This document shows, one piece after another, positions 18,086 to 26,365 of a stretch of DNA of 64,000 nucleotides; position 1 is the first letter of the stretch, and every line of letters begins with the position of its first letter. The translations under genes and the position numbers were made by a program. A model generated the notes under the pieces. The model did not search any database. It was not told where the DNA came from and worked only from the letters and a program-made list of their open reading frames with translations. Source of the stretch: JBFWYO01 sp050186335 (lineage in GTDB: Bacteria; Pseudomonadota; Alphaproteobacteria; Bin65); the NCBI GenBank assembly GCA_050186335.1, contig JBFWYO010000012.1, forward strand, positions 1-64,000, read 5' to 3'.

Positions 18086-18101
18086 GTATCGATTATGATA
18101 C
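18086..18101. promoter_or_regulatory. Palindrome upstream of the four-helix membrane protein
   Basis: GTATC at 18086-18090 and GATAC at 18097-18101 form an inverted repeat with a 6-base AT-rich spacer, 68 bases upstream of the start at 18018. It could be a repressor site or simply an AT-rich promoter element. No regulator gene lies beside it. Confidence 0.35.
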
Positions 18102-18243
18102 GAACGAAAACGCGACCGCTTGCCCGGGGCGGCATCGCGGCGCCGGCAAAATGCCGCGAAACCCGCCGCGCGGCTCGATTTCTGCCCGATGCGACATTTC
18201 GACAGGGCGCGCCGGCCGACATCTTGCGACCGGGCACAACGGC

Positions 18244-18269
18244 AAAGGGCGGACCGAGGCCCGCCCTTT
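18244..18269 (-). terminator. Terminator after ilvE
   Basis: A 9-bp stem (AAAGGGCGG at 18244-18252, CCGCCCTTT at 18261-18269) with an 8-base loop, 23 bases beyond the ilvE stop. The T residues are part of the stem's 3' arm, so the U-tract is short. Confidence 0.65.
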
Positions 18270-18291
18270 CATATCGCAAACGCTGCGACGT

Positions 18292-19182
18292 TTACTCCGC
18301 CGCCTTGACCTTCTTGGTGACCAGATTGTCGAAATCCATCACCAGCGTGCGCGTGATGTCGCCGACAGTGAACTTGTATTGGTCGATCTCGCTGACCGGC
18401 GTTACTTCGACCGCCGTGCCGGTCAGGAACACTTCCTGGGTGTGGGCCAATTCCTCGGGCATAATCGCGCGCTCAATGACCTTGAAGCCTCGCTGCTTGG
18501 CGAGACCGATCACCGTGCGGCGCGTGATGCCGTCGAGGAAGCAATCCGGCGTCGGCGTGTGGATCTCGCCTTTTTGTACGAGGAACACATTGGCGCCGGT
18601 GGCTTCGGCGAGGCGGCCGCGCCAATCCAGCATGAGCGCGTCGTTGTAGCCGGCGCGCTCGGCGGCATGCTTGGAGAGCGTGCAAATCATATAAAGCCCC
18701 GACGCTTTCGATTTCGCCGGGATCGTCATCGGATCGGGCCGGCGCCATTTGGCTAGGGTCATGCGGATACCCTTGAGGCGCGCTTCCGGCGTGAAATAGG
18801 CCGGCCACTGCCAGGTCGCGATGGCGACATTGATCTTGGCCTCCTGCGCGGAGACGCCCATGACTTCGCTGCCGCGCCACGCAATTGGGCGCATGTAGCC
18901 GTCGACGATGTTGTTCGCCTTGATCGTCTCGCGGCACGCCTGATCGATCTGCGCGACACTATACGGAAGTTTGAAATCGAGAATTTCGGCCGATGCGAAC
19001 AGGCGCTCGGTATGCTCGGTGAGCTTGAAAATCTCGCCGCCGTAGACGCGCTCGCCTTCGAATACGCACGACGCGTAGTGCAGCCCATGGGTCAGGACAT
19101 GGATCTTGGCGTCGCGCCACGGCGTCAGGCCGCCGTTGAACCAGATCTCCCCGTCGCGGTCGTGGAAGGGCAGCATTGACAT
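18292..19182 (-). CDS. ilvE: Branched-chain amino acid aminotransferase
   Basis: A 296-residue fold-type IV PLP enzyme that performs the last step of leucine, isoleucine and valine synthesis. Family features are the N-terminal WFNGGLTPWRDAKIHVLTHGLHYASCVFEG region, the PLP-lysine in AKSKASGLYMIC, the EATGANVFLV motif and the GTAVEVTPV phosphate-binding segment. Length is normal. The gene is transcribed away from the marR gene. Its leader contains a hairpin followed by six U, which may attenuate transcription. Closely related enzymes also act on D-amino acids, but the sequence reads as IlvE. Confidence 0.94.
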   Translation of the reverse strand: MSMLPFHDRDGEIWFNGGLTPWRDAKIHVLTHGLHYASCVFEGERVYGGEIFKLTEHTERLFASAEILDFKLPYSVAQIDQACRETIKANNIVDGYMRPIAWRGSEVMGVSAQEAKINVAIATWQWPAYFTPEARLKGIRMTLAKWRRPDPMTIPAKSKASGLYMICTLSKHAAERAGYNDALMLDWRGRLAEATGANVFLVQKGEIHTPTPDCFLDGITRRTVIGLAKQRGFKVIERAIMPEELAHTQEVFLTGTAVEVTPVSEIDQYKFTVGDITRTLVMDFDNLVTKKVKAAE

Positions 19183-19213
19183 AGCGGAATCCTCAAGCTG
19201 TTAATCGCCTCGC

Positions 19214-19246
19214 AAAAAAGGGCTGCCCCTTGCGGGTTGCCCCCTT
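19214..19246 (-). terminator. Terminator-like hairpin in the ilvE leader
   Basis: Read leftward, AAGGG and CCCTT at the two ends of 19218-19246 pair around an inner CCC-GCAA-GGG hairpin. The stem is followed by six U (AAAAAA at 19214-19219 on the top strand). It lies 32 bases before the ilvE start codon, in the position of an attenuator. Confidence 0.45.
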
Positions 19247-19294
19247 CGTTTCAGCGATCTGGGTTAGAAAATTACCTAAAAAGCGTGCCCTGAG

Positions 19295-19305
19295 TAACAT
19301 TGTTA
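19295..19305. promoter_or_regulatory. Probable MarR operator
   Basis: TAACATTGTTA is a perfect inverted repeat about one central base, 16 bases before the marR start. It overlaps a possible -10 element TAACAT (19295-19300) with TTACCT 17 bases upstream. A MarR protein bound here would repress its own gene and sit across the ilvE promoter, where TTGACA reads leftward at 19319-19314. Confidence 0.5.
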
Positions 19306-19321
19306 GGACACTCTGTCAATT

Positions 19322-19825
19322 ATGGCTGACGTCAAACCGGGCGTGAACCCGCTTTTTCTGCGCGACGAAGAACTCCGGCAAGGGATGGAGTTGCTGTTCT
19401 TTGCGTTCCGCGACGTGGCGTCCCGGGGCGACGCGATGTTGGCCGCGGAAGGCTTGGGGCGCGCCCACCAGCGGGTGATTTATTTCGTCGGCCGGCATCC
19501 GCTGATCAGTGTCGGCGCGCTGCTCGACATTCTCGGCATTACCAAGCAGAGCCTGTCGCGCGTGCTCAAGCACCTCGTGCATGAGGGGTATGTCGAGTAT
19601 CGGCCGGGACCAAAAGACCGGCGCCAACGGTTGCTGACCCTGAGCGCCAAGGGCGCCGAACTGGAAACCAAGCTGACCGCGCTGCAGCGTGGCCTGTTCG
19701 CGAGTGCGTATCGCGCCGCGGGCGCCGAGGCGGTCGAAGGCTTCCGCAAAGTGCTGGAAGGCCTCTGCAAAGTGTCCGCGCCGGCCGCAAGATCCAGCCT
19801 CGCGGCCCCGGAAGTCAAGCGATAG
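19322..19825 (+). CDS. MarR family transcriptional regulator
   Basis: A 167-residue winged-helix DNA-binding protein. The recognition region is LLDILGITKQSLSRVLKHLVHEGYVEYRPGPKDRRQRLLTLS, with the conserved DRR wing; long helices on both sides form the dimer interface. It starts 139 bases from the divergent ilvE and is followed 3 bases after its stop by a response regulator. This MarR / response regulator / histidine kinase order suggests one regulatory transcript. The ligand is unknown. Confidence 0.92.
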   Translation: MADVKPGVNPLFLRDEELRQGMELLFFAFRDVASRGDAMLAAEGLGRAHQRVIYFVGRHPLISVGALLDILGITKQSLSRVLKHLVHEGYVEYRPGPKDRRQRLLTLSAKGAELETKLTALQRGLFASAYRAAGAEAVEGFRKVLEGLCKVSAPAARSSLAAPEVKR

Positions 19826-19828
19826 GCC

Positions 19829-20536
19829 ATGGCCATGTCGGATGAATTCGCCGAAACGCCGCATCTCTTGATCGTCGACGACGACCAGCGCCTGCGCGAG
19901 CTGCTGTCCAAGTTCCTCGCCGATCAAGGCTTCCGTGTCACCGCCGCGGGCGGGGCCGACGAGGCGCGCGCCAAACTCGCCATCATGACCTTCGACCTGG
20001 TCATCATGGATGTCATGATGCCGGGCGAGAACGGACTCGACCTGACGGCGTGGCTGCGCGACCGGCACGATGTGCCGGTCTTGATGTTGACCGCGATGGG
20101 CGAAACCGAGGACCGCATCGCCGGCCTGGAACGCGGCGCCGACGATTATCTGGCCAAGCCGTTCGAGCCGCGCGAGCTGCTGTTGCGGTTGCGCACCATC
20201 CTGCGGCGCGCGCCGGTGGCGCCGCCCGTCGTCGCCCCAGCGACCGAGGTGCGGCTGGGCGAATGCCTGTTCGACATGACCCGCAACGAACTGGTGCGCG
20301 GCAAGAAGCGCCTGCGCCTGACCACCGCCGAATCGCGCCTGCTCGCCGCGCTGGCGGCGCAACCGGGCGCGCCGTTGTCGCGCGAAGATCTGATCGCCGC
20401 CGCCGGCATCGCCGCCAACGACCGGGCGATCGACGTGCAGGTCACCCGCCTGCGCCGCAAAATCGAGAAAAATCCCCGCGATCCGCGCTATCTGCAAACC
20501 GTACGCGGAAAGGGCTATACTCTCATTCCGGATTGA
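19829..20536 (+). CDS. OmpR-type response regulator
   Basis: A 235-residue two-component output protein. The receiver domain (about 12-125) has the acidic pair DDDQ, phosphoacceptor Asp61 in VIMDVMMPG, and the lysine in YLAKPFEPRE. The C-terminal winged helix (about 140-232) ends RKIEKNPRDPRYLQTVRGKGYTL, typical of OmpR/PhoB DNA-binding domains. It is followed after 81 bases by its probable sensor kinase gene. The stimulus is not known. Confidence 0.95.
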   Translation: MAMSDEFAETPHLLIVDDDQRLRELLSKFLADQGFRVTAAGGADEARAKLAIMTFDLVIMDVMMPGENGLDLTAWLRDRHDVPVLMLTAMGETEDRIAGLERGADDYLAKPFEPRELLLRLRTILRRAPVAPPVVAPATEVRLGECLFDMTRNELVRGKKRLRLTTAESRLLAALAAQPGAPLSREDLIAAAGIAANDRAIDVQVTRLRRKIEKNPRDPRYLQTVRGKGYTLIPD

Positions 20537-20617
20537 CGGCGCGCGCCGCGCACGTCGTCGGCGGCGCGGCCCGCCCGCGTTCCGGCACCTGCAGCGCGCG
20601 CACATTCAAGGCGCATC

Positions 20618-21925
20618 ATGCTCAAGCGGTTTTTGCCCAGATCCCTGTTCGGACGGTTCATGCTGATCATCGGCGCCCCGTTGGTGCTGGTGCAGATGAT
20701 TTCGATCTGGGTGTTCTACGACCGCCACATCGAAACCATCACCCGCCGCATGGCGCTCAGCGTAGCCGGCGAAATCGATACCGTGCTGTCGCATTTCGAA
20801 ACCTACAAGCAGCCGAGCGACCATAAGTGGATCATCGACGAGGCGGCGAGCAATTTCGAGATCCGCACCGAGATGCATCAAGGCCAGAGTCTGATCGGCC
20901 GGCAGCACAAGGGCGCCGACACGACGGTCGGCACTGAAATGATGCGAGCGCTCGATCTTGGCTACAAGGACCACTACATCGTCGACGCGACGAGTCTGCC
21001 GCGGCACGTCAAAGTGTGGATGGAGACGACCGACGGCGTGATCGAATTCACGTTTCCGCGCAAGCGTCTGGCCAGCGTCACGACCGAACTCGTGGTCGCG
21101 TGGTCGGTCGGCAGTACCGCGGTGCTTTTGGTGGTGGCGCTGCTGTTCATGCGCAACCAGGTGCGGCCGATCCGGCGCCTGGCCTTCGCCGCCGACAGTT
21201 TCGGCAAGGGCCGCGACGTGGCCGACTTCAAGCCGGCCGGCGCCAAGGAAGTACGCCAGGCCGCGACCGCCTTCATCATCATGCGCGAGCGCCTGAAGCG
21301 ACAACTTACGCAACGCACGGAAATGCTGGCCGGCGTTTCGCACGATTTGCGCACGCCGATCACGCGCATGAAACTGCAACTCGCCATGATGCCGGAGACG
21401 CAGGAATCGAAGGCGCTGAACGCGGATCTGGCCGAAATGGAATCCATGGTGGAGGAGTATCTGGCGTTCGCCCGCGGCGAAGGCGCGGAACGCGCGGTCG
21501 AGACCAATCTGCCGATCCTGCTGCGCGAGGTGATCGACACCGCCGAGCGCAACGGGCAGAAAATCCAGCTCCGCACCAAGGGCAATCTAAAGGTGGCGGT
21601 GCGCCCGAACGGCTTGAAGCGCGTCGTCAACAACCTGGTGGCGAACGCCGCACGGTTCGGCGATCGGATCGAGATCCAAGCGCAACGCAAGAGCGGCTTC
21701 GTCGAAATCACCATCGACGACAATGGCCCCGGCGTGCCCGAGAGCAAGCGCGCCGATGTTTTCAAGCCGTTCTTTCGCATGGAAAATTCGCGCAACCGGG
21801 CCTCGGGCGGCGCCGGACTGGGCCTGACCATCGCGCGCGACATCATGCGCGGCCATGGCGGCGACGTGCTGCTGGCGGATTCGCCGCTGGGCGGCCTGCG
21901 GGCGGTGCTGCGACTGCCCGTCTGA
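20618..21925 (+). CDS. EnvZ-like sensor histidine kinase
   Basis: A 435-residue inner-membrane kinase. Two membrane helices (about 14-33 and 155-177) enclose a periplasmic sensor of about 120 residues. A HAMP linker is followed by the phosphorylated His242 in GVSHDLRTPITRM and a HATPase domain with N-box NLVANAARF, G1 DNGPGVPES and G2 GGAGLGLTIA. It is predicted to phosphorylate the response regulator encoded just upstream. Related pairs in Alphaproteobacteria respond to osmotic or envelope conditions, but the signal here is unproven. Confidence 0.94.
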   Translation: MLKRFLPRSLFGRFMLIIGAPLVLVQMISIWVFYDRHIETITRRMALSVAGEIDTVLSHFETYKQPSDHKWIIDEAASNFEIRTEMHQGQSLIGRQHKGADTTVGTEMMRALDLGYKDHYIVDATSLPRHVKVWMETTDGVIEFTFPRKRLASVTTELVVAWSVGSTAVLLVVALLFMRNQVRPIRRLAFAADSFGKGRDVADFKPAGAKEVRQAATAFIIMRERLKRQLTQRTEMLAGVSHDLRTPITRMKLQLAMMPETQESKALNADLAEMESMVEEYLAFARGEGAERAVETNLPILLREVIDTAERNGQKIQLRTKGNLKVAVRPNGLKRVVNNLVANAARFGDRIEIQAQRKSGFVEITIDDNGPGVPESKRADVFKPFFRMENSRNRASGGAGLGLTIARDIMRGHGGDVLLADSPLGGLRAVLRLPV

Positions 21926-21940
21926 GCGGCCGGCCGCGAA

Positions 21941-22279
21941 CTAGAACAATTTTCCGCCGTTCGGCACTTTCTTATCGATGCCGACCAGGACGACGGCGCC
22001 CGCCGCGTCGGGAAAGCCGAGCACCAGGACTTCCGACACGGTCTTGGCGATCTGCTTGGGCGGGAAGTTGACCACCGCGGCGACCTGCCGGCCGACCAGA
22101 TCTTGCGGCGTGTAGCGGACGGTCAGTTGCGCCGACGATTTCTTGACACCAATGGCCGGTCCGAAATCGACGCTGAGAACATATGCCGGTTTGCGCGTGT
22201 GCAGGTTCGGCTCGGCGCCGACGATCGTTCCGACGCGGATATCGACGCGATCAAATTCTTCGAACGTGATTTGCGGCAT
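21941..22279 (-). CDS. csaA: CsaA-like tRNA-binding domain protein
   Basis: A 112-residue OB-fold protein of the EMAP-II/Arc1p type. The family's DRVDIRVGTIVGAEPN, KPAYVLSVDFGPAIGVKKSSAQ and VLVLGFPDAAG segments are present. Such proteins bind tRNA and, in CsaA, have been linked to a chaperone activity in protein export. The start at 22279 gives the family N-terminus MPQITFEEFD. It lies 26 bases after the TetR-like gene on the same strand, so the two are probably co-transcribed. Confidence 0.92.
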   Translation of the reverse strand: MPQITFEEFDRVDIRVGTIVGAEPNLHTRKPAYVLSVDFGPAIGVKKSSAQLTVRYTPQDLVGRQVAAVVNFPPKQIAKTVSEVLVLGFPDAAGAVVLVGIDKKVPNGGKLF

Positions 22280-22305
22280 AGGCGGGCGTGGGCGAATGGG
22301 CGCGA

Positions 22306-22926
22306 TCAGGCGGGCGCGTCGCGTTCGGCATCGGCAGCCGGGCGCGCGCGGCGCGGCAGGCGCCACGCGGCGAAGCGCTCGGCCGTCGCCAGGCGGCGGT
22401 CGAGCGCGGCCATGGTCTTGCCGAGGTCTTCGCTGTTGTCGCGCAGCCAGACGAACACGACGGACGCGTATATGGCGGCCAGGCCCTTGGTGCGCAGCAG
22501 GCCGGCGACGCCGCCGCTGCCGATGCCGGCGGCTTCGAGCGTCCACGCCATCGACCGCATCAGTCGTGCGGCGCCGCAGAGCGTCTCCATGGGATTTTCG
22601 CCGCCGCCGTCGCGCACCACGACGGCGATTCCGTCCTTGAACGGCGCCAGCGCGTCGAGCCGGCGCATCACCGCATCGAACAATCGATCGCGCGGCGATT
22701 CGTCCTTGGTCTTCTTGGCGCCACCGGCCAGCATCGCGCGGTCGGCGTAATCGTTAATCCCGTTCAGGATATGCGCCTTGCTCGGGTATGCGGCGCGCAG
22801 ATCGGCCAGGGACAGCTTGGCCGCAGCCGCGATCGCGGCGAGATCGAGCCGGCGCCAGCCATGCGTGGCGGCTTCGTGCATGGCCGCGAGCAGAATTTTA
22901 TCCGACTTCTCTGTCGTTTTGGCCAT
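22306..22926 (-). CDS. TetR/COQ9-like family protein
   Basis: A 206-residue, mostly helical protein. Residues 1-55 form a TetR-type helix-turn-helix (KILLAAMHEAATHGWRRLDLAAIAAAAKLSLADLRAAYPSK, given here in part). The C-terminal half ends with WLRDNSEDLGKTMAALDRRL, which resembles the COQ9 family of lipid-binding proteins with the same fold. It may be a regulator or a COQ9-type accessory protein. It is co-directional with csaA and diverges from the sigma factor gene, with an inverted repeat between them. Confidence 0.8.
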   Translation of the reverse strand: MAKTTEKSDKILLAAMHEAATHGWRRLDLAAIAAAAKLSLADLRAAYPSKAHILNGINDYADRAMLAGGAKKTKDESPRDRLFDAVMRRLDALAPFKDGIAVVVRDGGGENPMETLCGAARLMRSMAWTLEAAGIGSGGVAGLLRTKGLAAIYASVVFVWLRDNSEDLGKTMAALDRRLATAERFAAWRLPRRARPAADAERDAPA

Positions 22927-23012
22927 CGTTTGCTTCCCTTGCGGTCCGGCGCGATGCCCGGGCTGCGGCCCTGCCGGCGGACGATTCCCCGGGCGACACG
23001 TCCGGAGCGGAA

Positions 23013-23033
23013 TGATATAGTTTTAGTCTATCA
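23013..23033. promoter_or_regulatory. Inverted repeat between the TetR-like and sigma factor genes
   Basis: TGATA at 23013-23017 and TATCA at 23029-23033 flank an 11-base AT-rich centre, in otherwise very GC-rich sequence. It lies 86 bases before the TetR-like gene and 69 before the sigma factor start, as expected for a TetR-type operator or a promoter core. Confidence 0.4.
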
Positions 23034-23102
23034 GAATATACGACCAGACGGGCCGCGCCGTGCGCCGGCTCACATGTCCATTGCATCAAACGCGGAACCG
23101 GG

Positions 23103-24032
23103 ATGCTGCAGCGGCAAAAGCGGGGAATCGGGGCGAAAAGCGGCGGCACGGCACATCCGACCGCAACGCGCGCCGCCGCGACCCTGGCGGCGTCGATCGC
23201 GGCGTCCGGTGCGCGCGGCATGGCCGCCGCGCCGATCCTGACCCAGGCCGAGGAACTGCAGCTTGCCAAACGCAGCCTGGCCGGCGACCCGCAAGCCTCG
23301 CAGCGCCTGGTCCAATCGCATCTGCGTTTCGTGATCTCGATCGCGCGCAAATACCGCCGGTACGGCGTGCCGATGCAGGATTTGGTGCAGGAAGGCATCG
23401 TCGGCCTGATGCACGCGGTGCGTAAATTCGATCCGCAGCGCGACAATCGGCTGTCGACCTATGCCATGTGGTGGATTCGCGCCGCGATCCAGGATCATGT
23501 TCTGCGCTCGTGGTCGGTCGTGCGCACCAGTACGGCAACGGCGCCGAAGGCGCTGTTCTTTCGCGTGCGCCGAATGATGGCGGAGCTGAGGGGCGGCGCC
23601 GATGCGCTGACCGAGGATGTGCTGGCGCCGCTGGCCAAGAAGTTCGGCATGGAGATGCGCGAAGTGATGGCTTTGGCGCGTCGCGCGGCCGGCGGCGACC
23701 GCTCGCTGCACGAACCTGCGTTTCGCGCCGGCGACAACGGCGCCGTGCCGTTGCTGCTCGACCGTTTGGCCGACGATGCACCGTCGCCCGAAGATCATGC
23801 AATCGCGGCCAGCGACCGCCATTATCGCAAGGGCCTGATCGCCCGCGCACTGGAAAAGCTTCCGCTGCGCGAACGAACGATCATCAAGCGCCGTTATCTC
23901 GGCGAGCGCGCGCCGACGCGCGATACGATCGCGGTCGAACTCGGCATTTCGACCGAACGCGTGCGCCAACTGGAACTTCGTGCGCTGGGCAAGCTGCGGC
24001 AGCTGTTATTGCCGCTGCAGCGGATGGCCTAG
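23103..24032 (+). CDS. RpoH-type (sigma-32 family) RNA polymerase sigma factor
   Basis: A 309-residue alternative sigma factor. Region 2 is intact (LVQSHLRFVISIARKYRRYG, DLVQEGIVGLMHAVRKFDP, WWIRAAIQDHVLRSWSVVR). The RpoH box follows at about 149-157 (KALFFRVRR). Region 4 ends with the helix-turn-helix RDTIAVELGISTERVRQLE. The first 40 residues are Ala/Gly-rich and lack the region 1.2 motif usual in RpoH, so ATG 23220 is an alternative start. Alphaproteobacteria often have two or more RpoH proteins for heat and oxidative stress; this divergent copy is probably a secondary one. Confidence 0.88.
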   Translation: MLQRQKRGIGAKSGGTAHPTATRAAATLAASIAASGARGMAAAPILTQAEELQLAKRSLAGDPQASQRLVQSHLRFVISIARKYRRYGVPMQDLVQEGIVGLMHAVRKFDPQRDNRLSTYAMWWIRAAIQDHVLRSWSVVRTSTATAPKALFFRVRRMMAELRGGADALTEDVLAPLAKKFGMEMREVMALARRAAGGDRSLHEPAFRAGDNGAVPLLLDRLADDAPSPEDHAIAASDRHYRKGLIARALEKLPLRERTIIKRRYLGERAPTRDTIAVELGISTERVRQLELRALGKLRQLLLPLQRMA

Positions 24033-24037
24033 CCGCA

Positions 24038-24526
24038 TTACGCTTTCAGCGCCACGTCCGCGACCGTTCCGCCGGTCATGCGCACCAATTCGTCCGGCGT
24101 CATTTCGAACACGCAATACGGCGTGCCGGCGGCGGCCCAGATGTTTTCGAAATTCAGCAGATCGCGGTCGATCACGATGCGCAGCTTGCTGGCGTGTCCG
24201 ATCGGCGCGACGCCGCCGATAACGTAACCCGTAGCGCCGCGCACGAATTCCGCATCGGCCTTGCCGAGAGCCTCGCCGAGCAGCGTCGCGATCTTCCTTT
24301 CGTCGACCCGATTGGTGCCGCTGGCCACCACCAGCACGGCGCCGGGCCCGGGCTTAAGGCGGAAGACGATCGACTTGGCGATCTGCGCAACGCCGCAGCC
24401 GACCGCGGCGGCGGCTTCGGCCGAGGTGCGGGTGCTGCCCGGCATTTCGCGCACGATGTTGGCAAAGCCCAGCGAGCGGAGCAAATCCTGCACGTGCTGG
24501 GCGGCGGGCGGCAGCGGCGCGGTCAT
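24038..24526 (-). CDS. YbaK/ProX-type aminoacyl-tRNA deacylase domain protein
   Basis: A 162-residue single YbaK domain. These enzymes hydrolyse mischarged tRNAs such as Cys- or Ala-tRNA(Pro). Diagnostic parts are the conserved Lys51 in QIAKSIVFRLK, a GTNRVDERKIATLLG segment and GYVIGGVAPIGH. The exact tRNA substrate cannot be predicted from sequence alone. The start overlaps the stop of the upstream epimerase gene by 4 bases. It is convergent with the sigma factor, 5 bases apart. Confidence 0.92.
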   Translation of the reverse strand: MTAPLPPAAQHVQDLLRSLGFANIVREMPGSTRTSAEAAAAVGCGVAQIAKSIVFRLKPGPGAVLVVASGTNRVDERKIATLLGEALGKADAEFVRGATGYVIGGVAPIGHASKLRIVIDRDLLNFENIWAAAGTPYCVFEMTPDELVRMTGGTVADVALKA

Positions 24527-25482
24527 GGCGTCGGATTCCGATAGCTTTGCACGGTGGCGGCGATGGCCTCTGCGAGCGGCGTTGCCACGAAGCCCGGCAG
24601 CAGCGCGCGCCGGCGTGAATCGTCGATGATCACCGCCTGATCGAACAAGTAGCGCAGTTCGAGAAGTTCGCGCACCACGGGATTGAACACCGCCATCGCG
24701 CGTACCGCCCACCATGGCAGCCGCCGGACATGCGATTTCGCGAGGCCGGCGGCGCGCGCGACGGCATCGAGGAACGCGCTTTGCGTCGGCGCCACGTACC
24801 CGGCGAAATGAACGACCTCGAACCGGCGCAGCGCCCCCGGCGGCGCCATCAGCTCAGCGCCGATGCGCGCAAGATCCGGCACGTACGCCCATTGGTGCGC
24901 GACGTCGAGCCGGCCGAACACTTCCATCGGCTTGCCGCGTGCGGCGTTGCCGAAAATACGGTCGACCAGGCCGTTGCGGACCGTCGGGCCGAAATAGTCG
25001 CCGGCGCGTAAAATCAGCACGCGCGCGCCGCCGTCTTCGGTCGCGGCGCGCAACAGAACTTCGATCTCGACGCGCAGCCTGCCCTTGCGCGAATTGGGCC
25101 GCATCGGCGCGGATTCGTCGAGCGGCCGCCCAGTCTGCGCGCCGAAGCCATAGACGTTGCCCGGAAAAACAATCAACGCGGCGTGTGTGCGCGCGGCGGC
25201 GATGACGTTCTCGGTCACCGCGCGCATGTTGGGGACCCATTGGTGATACGGATAATTGACGCCGTGCACGATCGCCTCGCAGCCGGCCGCCGCGGCGCGC
25301 ACGGCAGCTTGGTCCAGCGCGTCGCCGGCCGACGTTTCGATGAAAGGATGCGCAAGCCAGGCCGGGCGGCGCGCCGGGTTGCGGGCCAAGGTGCGCACGC
25401 GGCGGCCTTGCGCGGCCAGCGCCAGCGCCATCGCGCCGCCGAAACTGCCGAACGCGCCAAGGACGAGAACGGGTCGATCCAT
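24523..25482 (-). CDS. NAD-dependent epimerase/dehydratase family protein
   Basis: A 319-residue extended-SDR protein. The nucleotide motif is GAFGSFGG (usual form GxxGxxG) at residues 8-15. The active-site region reads VFPGNVYGFG, with the second-half motif RAGDYFGP. The classical YxxxK is not obvious; the corresponding position reads NSRKGRLRVEIE, so catalysis may be altered. Members of this group act on nucleotide sugars or other carbonyl compounds. It sits between proC and the YbaK gene in a leftward operon. Confidence 0.82.
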   Translation of the reverse strand: MDRPVLVLGAFGSFGGAMALALAAQGRRVRTLARNPARRPAWLAHPFIETSAGDALDQAAVRAAAAGCEAIVHGVNYPYHQWVPNMRAVTENVIAAARTHAALIVFPGNVYGFGAQTGRPLDESAPMRPNSRKGRLRVEIEVLLRAATEDGGARVLILRAGDYFGPTVRNGLVDRIFGNAARGKPMEVFGRLDVAHQWAYVPDLARIGAELMAPPGALRRFEVVHFAGYVAPTQSAFLDAVARAAGLAKSHVRRLPWWAVRAMAVFNPVVRELLELRYLFDQAVIIDDSRRRALLPGFVATPLAEAIAATVQSYRNPTP

Positions 25483-25546
25483 CGTTCGTGCATAATCGGC
25501 CGTCCGGGCCCATGCAAGTGCCTGGGTATGCCGGTCCGCACGTCCC

Positions 25547-26362
25547 TCAGCGCGCCAATTCGCGGCCGCGCCGGGTCGCCGCCGCGATCGCCTTGATATA
25601 GAGCGGCAAGACGCCGTCGGGCGCCATCAGCACCTTGAGCGCGGCTTCCGTGGTGCCGCCCGGGCTGGTGACGTTCTTGCGCAGTTGGGCGGCGGCCTCG
25701 TCCGATTGACGCAGCAACTCGCCCGCGCCTGAGACCGTCGCACGCGCCAGGCACATCGCGAGGTCGGCCGGCAGACCGGCTTCGCGCCCGGCTTCGGCCA
25801 TGCATTCGACCAGGTGAAACACATAGGCCGGACCGCTGCCCGAGACGGCGGTGACCGCATCCATCTCGGCTTCGTCACCAAGCCAGACGGTTTCGCCGAC
25901 CGCGCGCAGCAGATCTTCGCCCAGGGATTTCTGCGCCGCCGTGGCGTTCGCATTGGCGATCAGCGCCGAGATGCCGCGGCCGATGGCAGCCGGCGTATTC
26001 GGCATCACGCGCAGGATCGCCGCATCGGCACCTAAAGCCCGCGCGAAAAACGCAATGCGCGTGCCGGCGGCGATCGAGATGAATAGCGGCTTGCCGGCGG
26101 CGAAGCGGCGATAGCGCGACACGACATCGTCCATCGCCTGCGGCTTGACCGCGAAGATCACGGCGCCGGGTTTGAAGTCTGCGGGAATTTCCGCATCGCC
26201 GCGCACCAAGCGCACGCCGGACGCGTCGCGGACCGACGGGTTGGGCTCGACCAGGATGATGTTTTCGGCACGGTAGCCGCCGGCCAGCCAGCCCTTCAAC
26301 AAGGCGCCGCCCATCTTGCCGCCGCCCACCAGCAAGAGGGCGACCGCGTCCCGGGACGCCAC
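25547..26362 (-). CDS. proC: Pyrroline-5-carboxylate reductase
   Basis: A 271-residue NAD(P)H enzyme for the last step of proline synthesis. It begins with the dinucleotide loop LLVGGGKMGGALLKGWL. It has the NTPAAIGRGISAL substrate segment and the C-terminal signature SGSGPAYVFHLVECMAEAG, followed by TSPGGTTEAALKVL. Length fits. It starts 3 bases after the YbjN-like gene, so the two are probably cotranscribed, and it is followed by the epimerase gene after 64 bases. Confidence 0.95.
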   Translation of the reverse strand: MASRDAVALLLVGGGKMGGALLKGWLAGGYRAENIILVEPNPSVRDASGVRLVRGDAEIPADFKPGAVIFAVKPQAMDDVVSRYRRFAAGKPLFISIAAGTRIAFFARALGADAAILRVMPNTPAAIGRGISALIANANATAAQKSLGEDLLRAVGETVWLGDEAEMDAVTAVSGSGPAYVFHLVECMAEAGREAGLPADLAMCLARATVSGAGELLRQSDEAAAQLRKNVTSPGGTTEAALKVLMAPDGVLPLYIKAIAAATRRGRELAR

Positions 26363-26365
26363 GGA

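Noticed and set aside
19214..19303. A leucine-rich leader peptide (starts MLLRARFLGNFL) upstream of ilvE
   Set aside because: Its start codon would lie upstream of the transcription start implied by the TTGACA element, so it may not be in the mRNA. Only the hairpin is kept.
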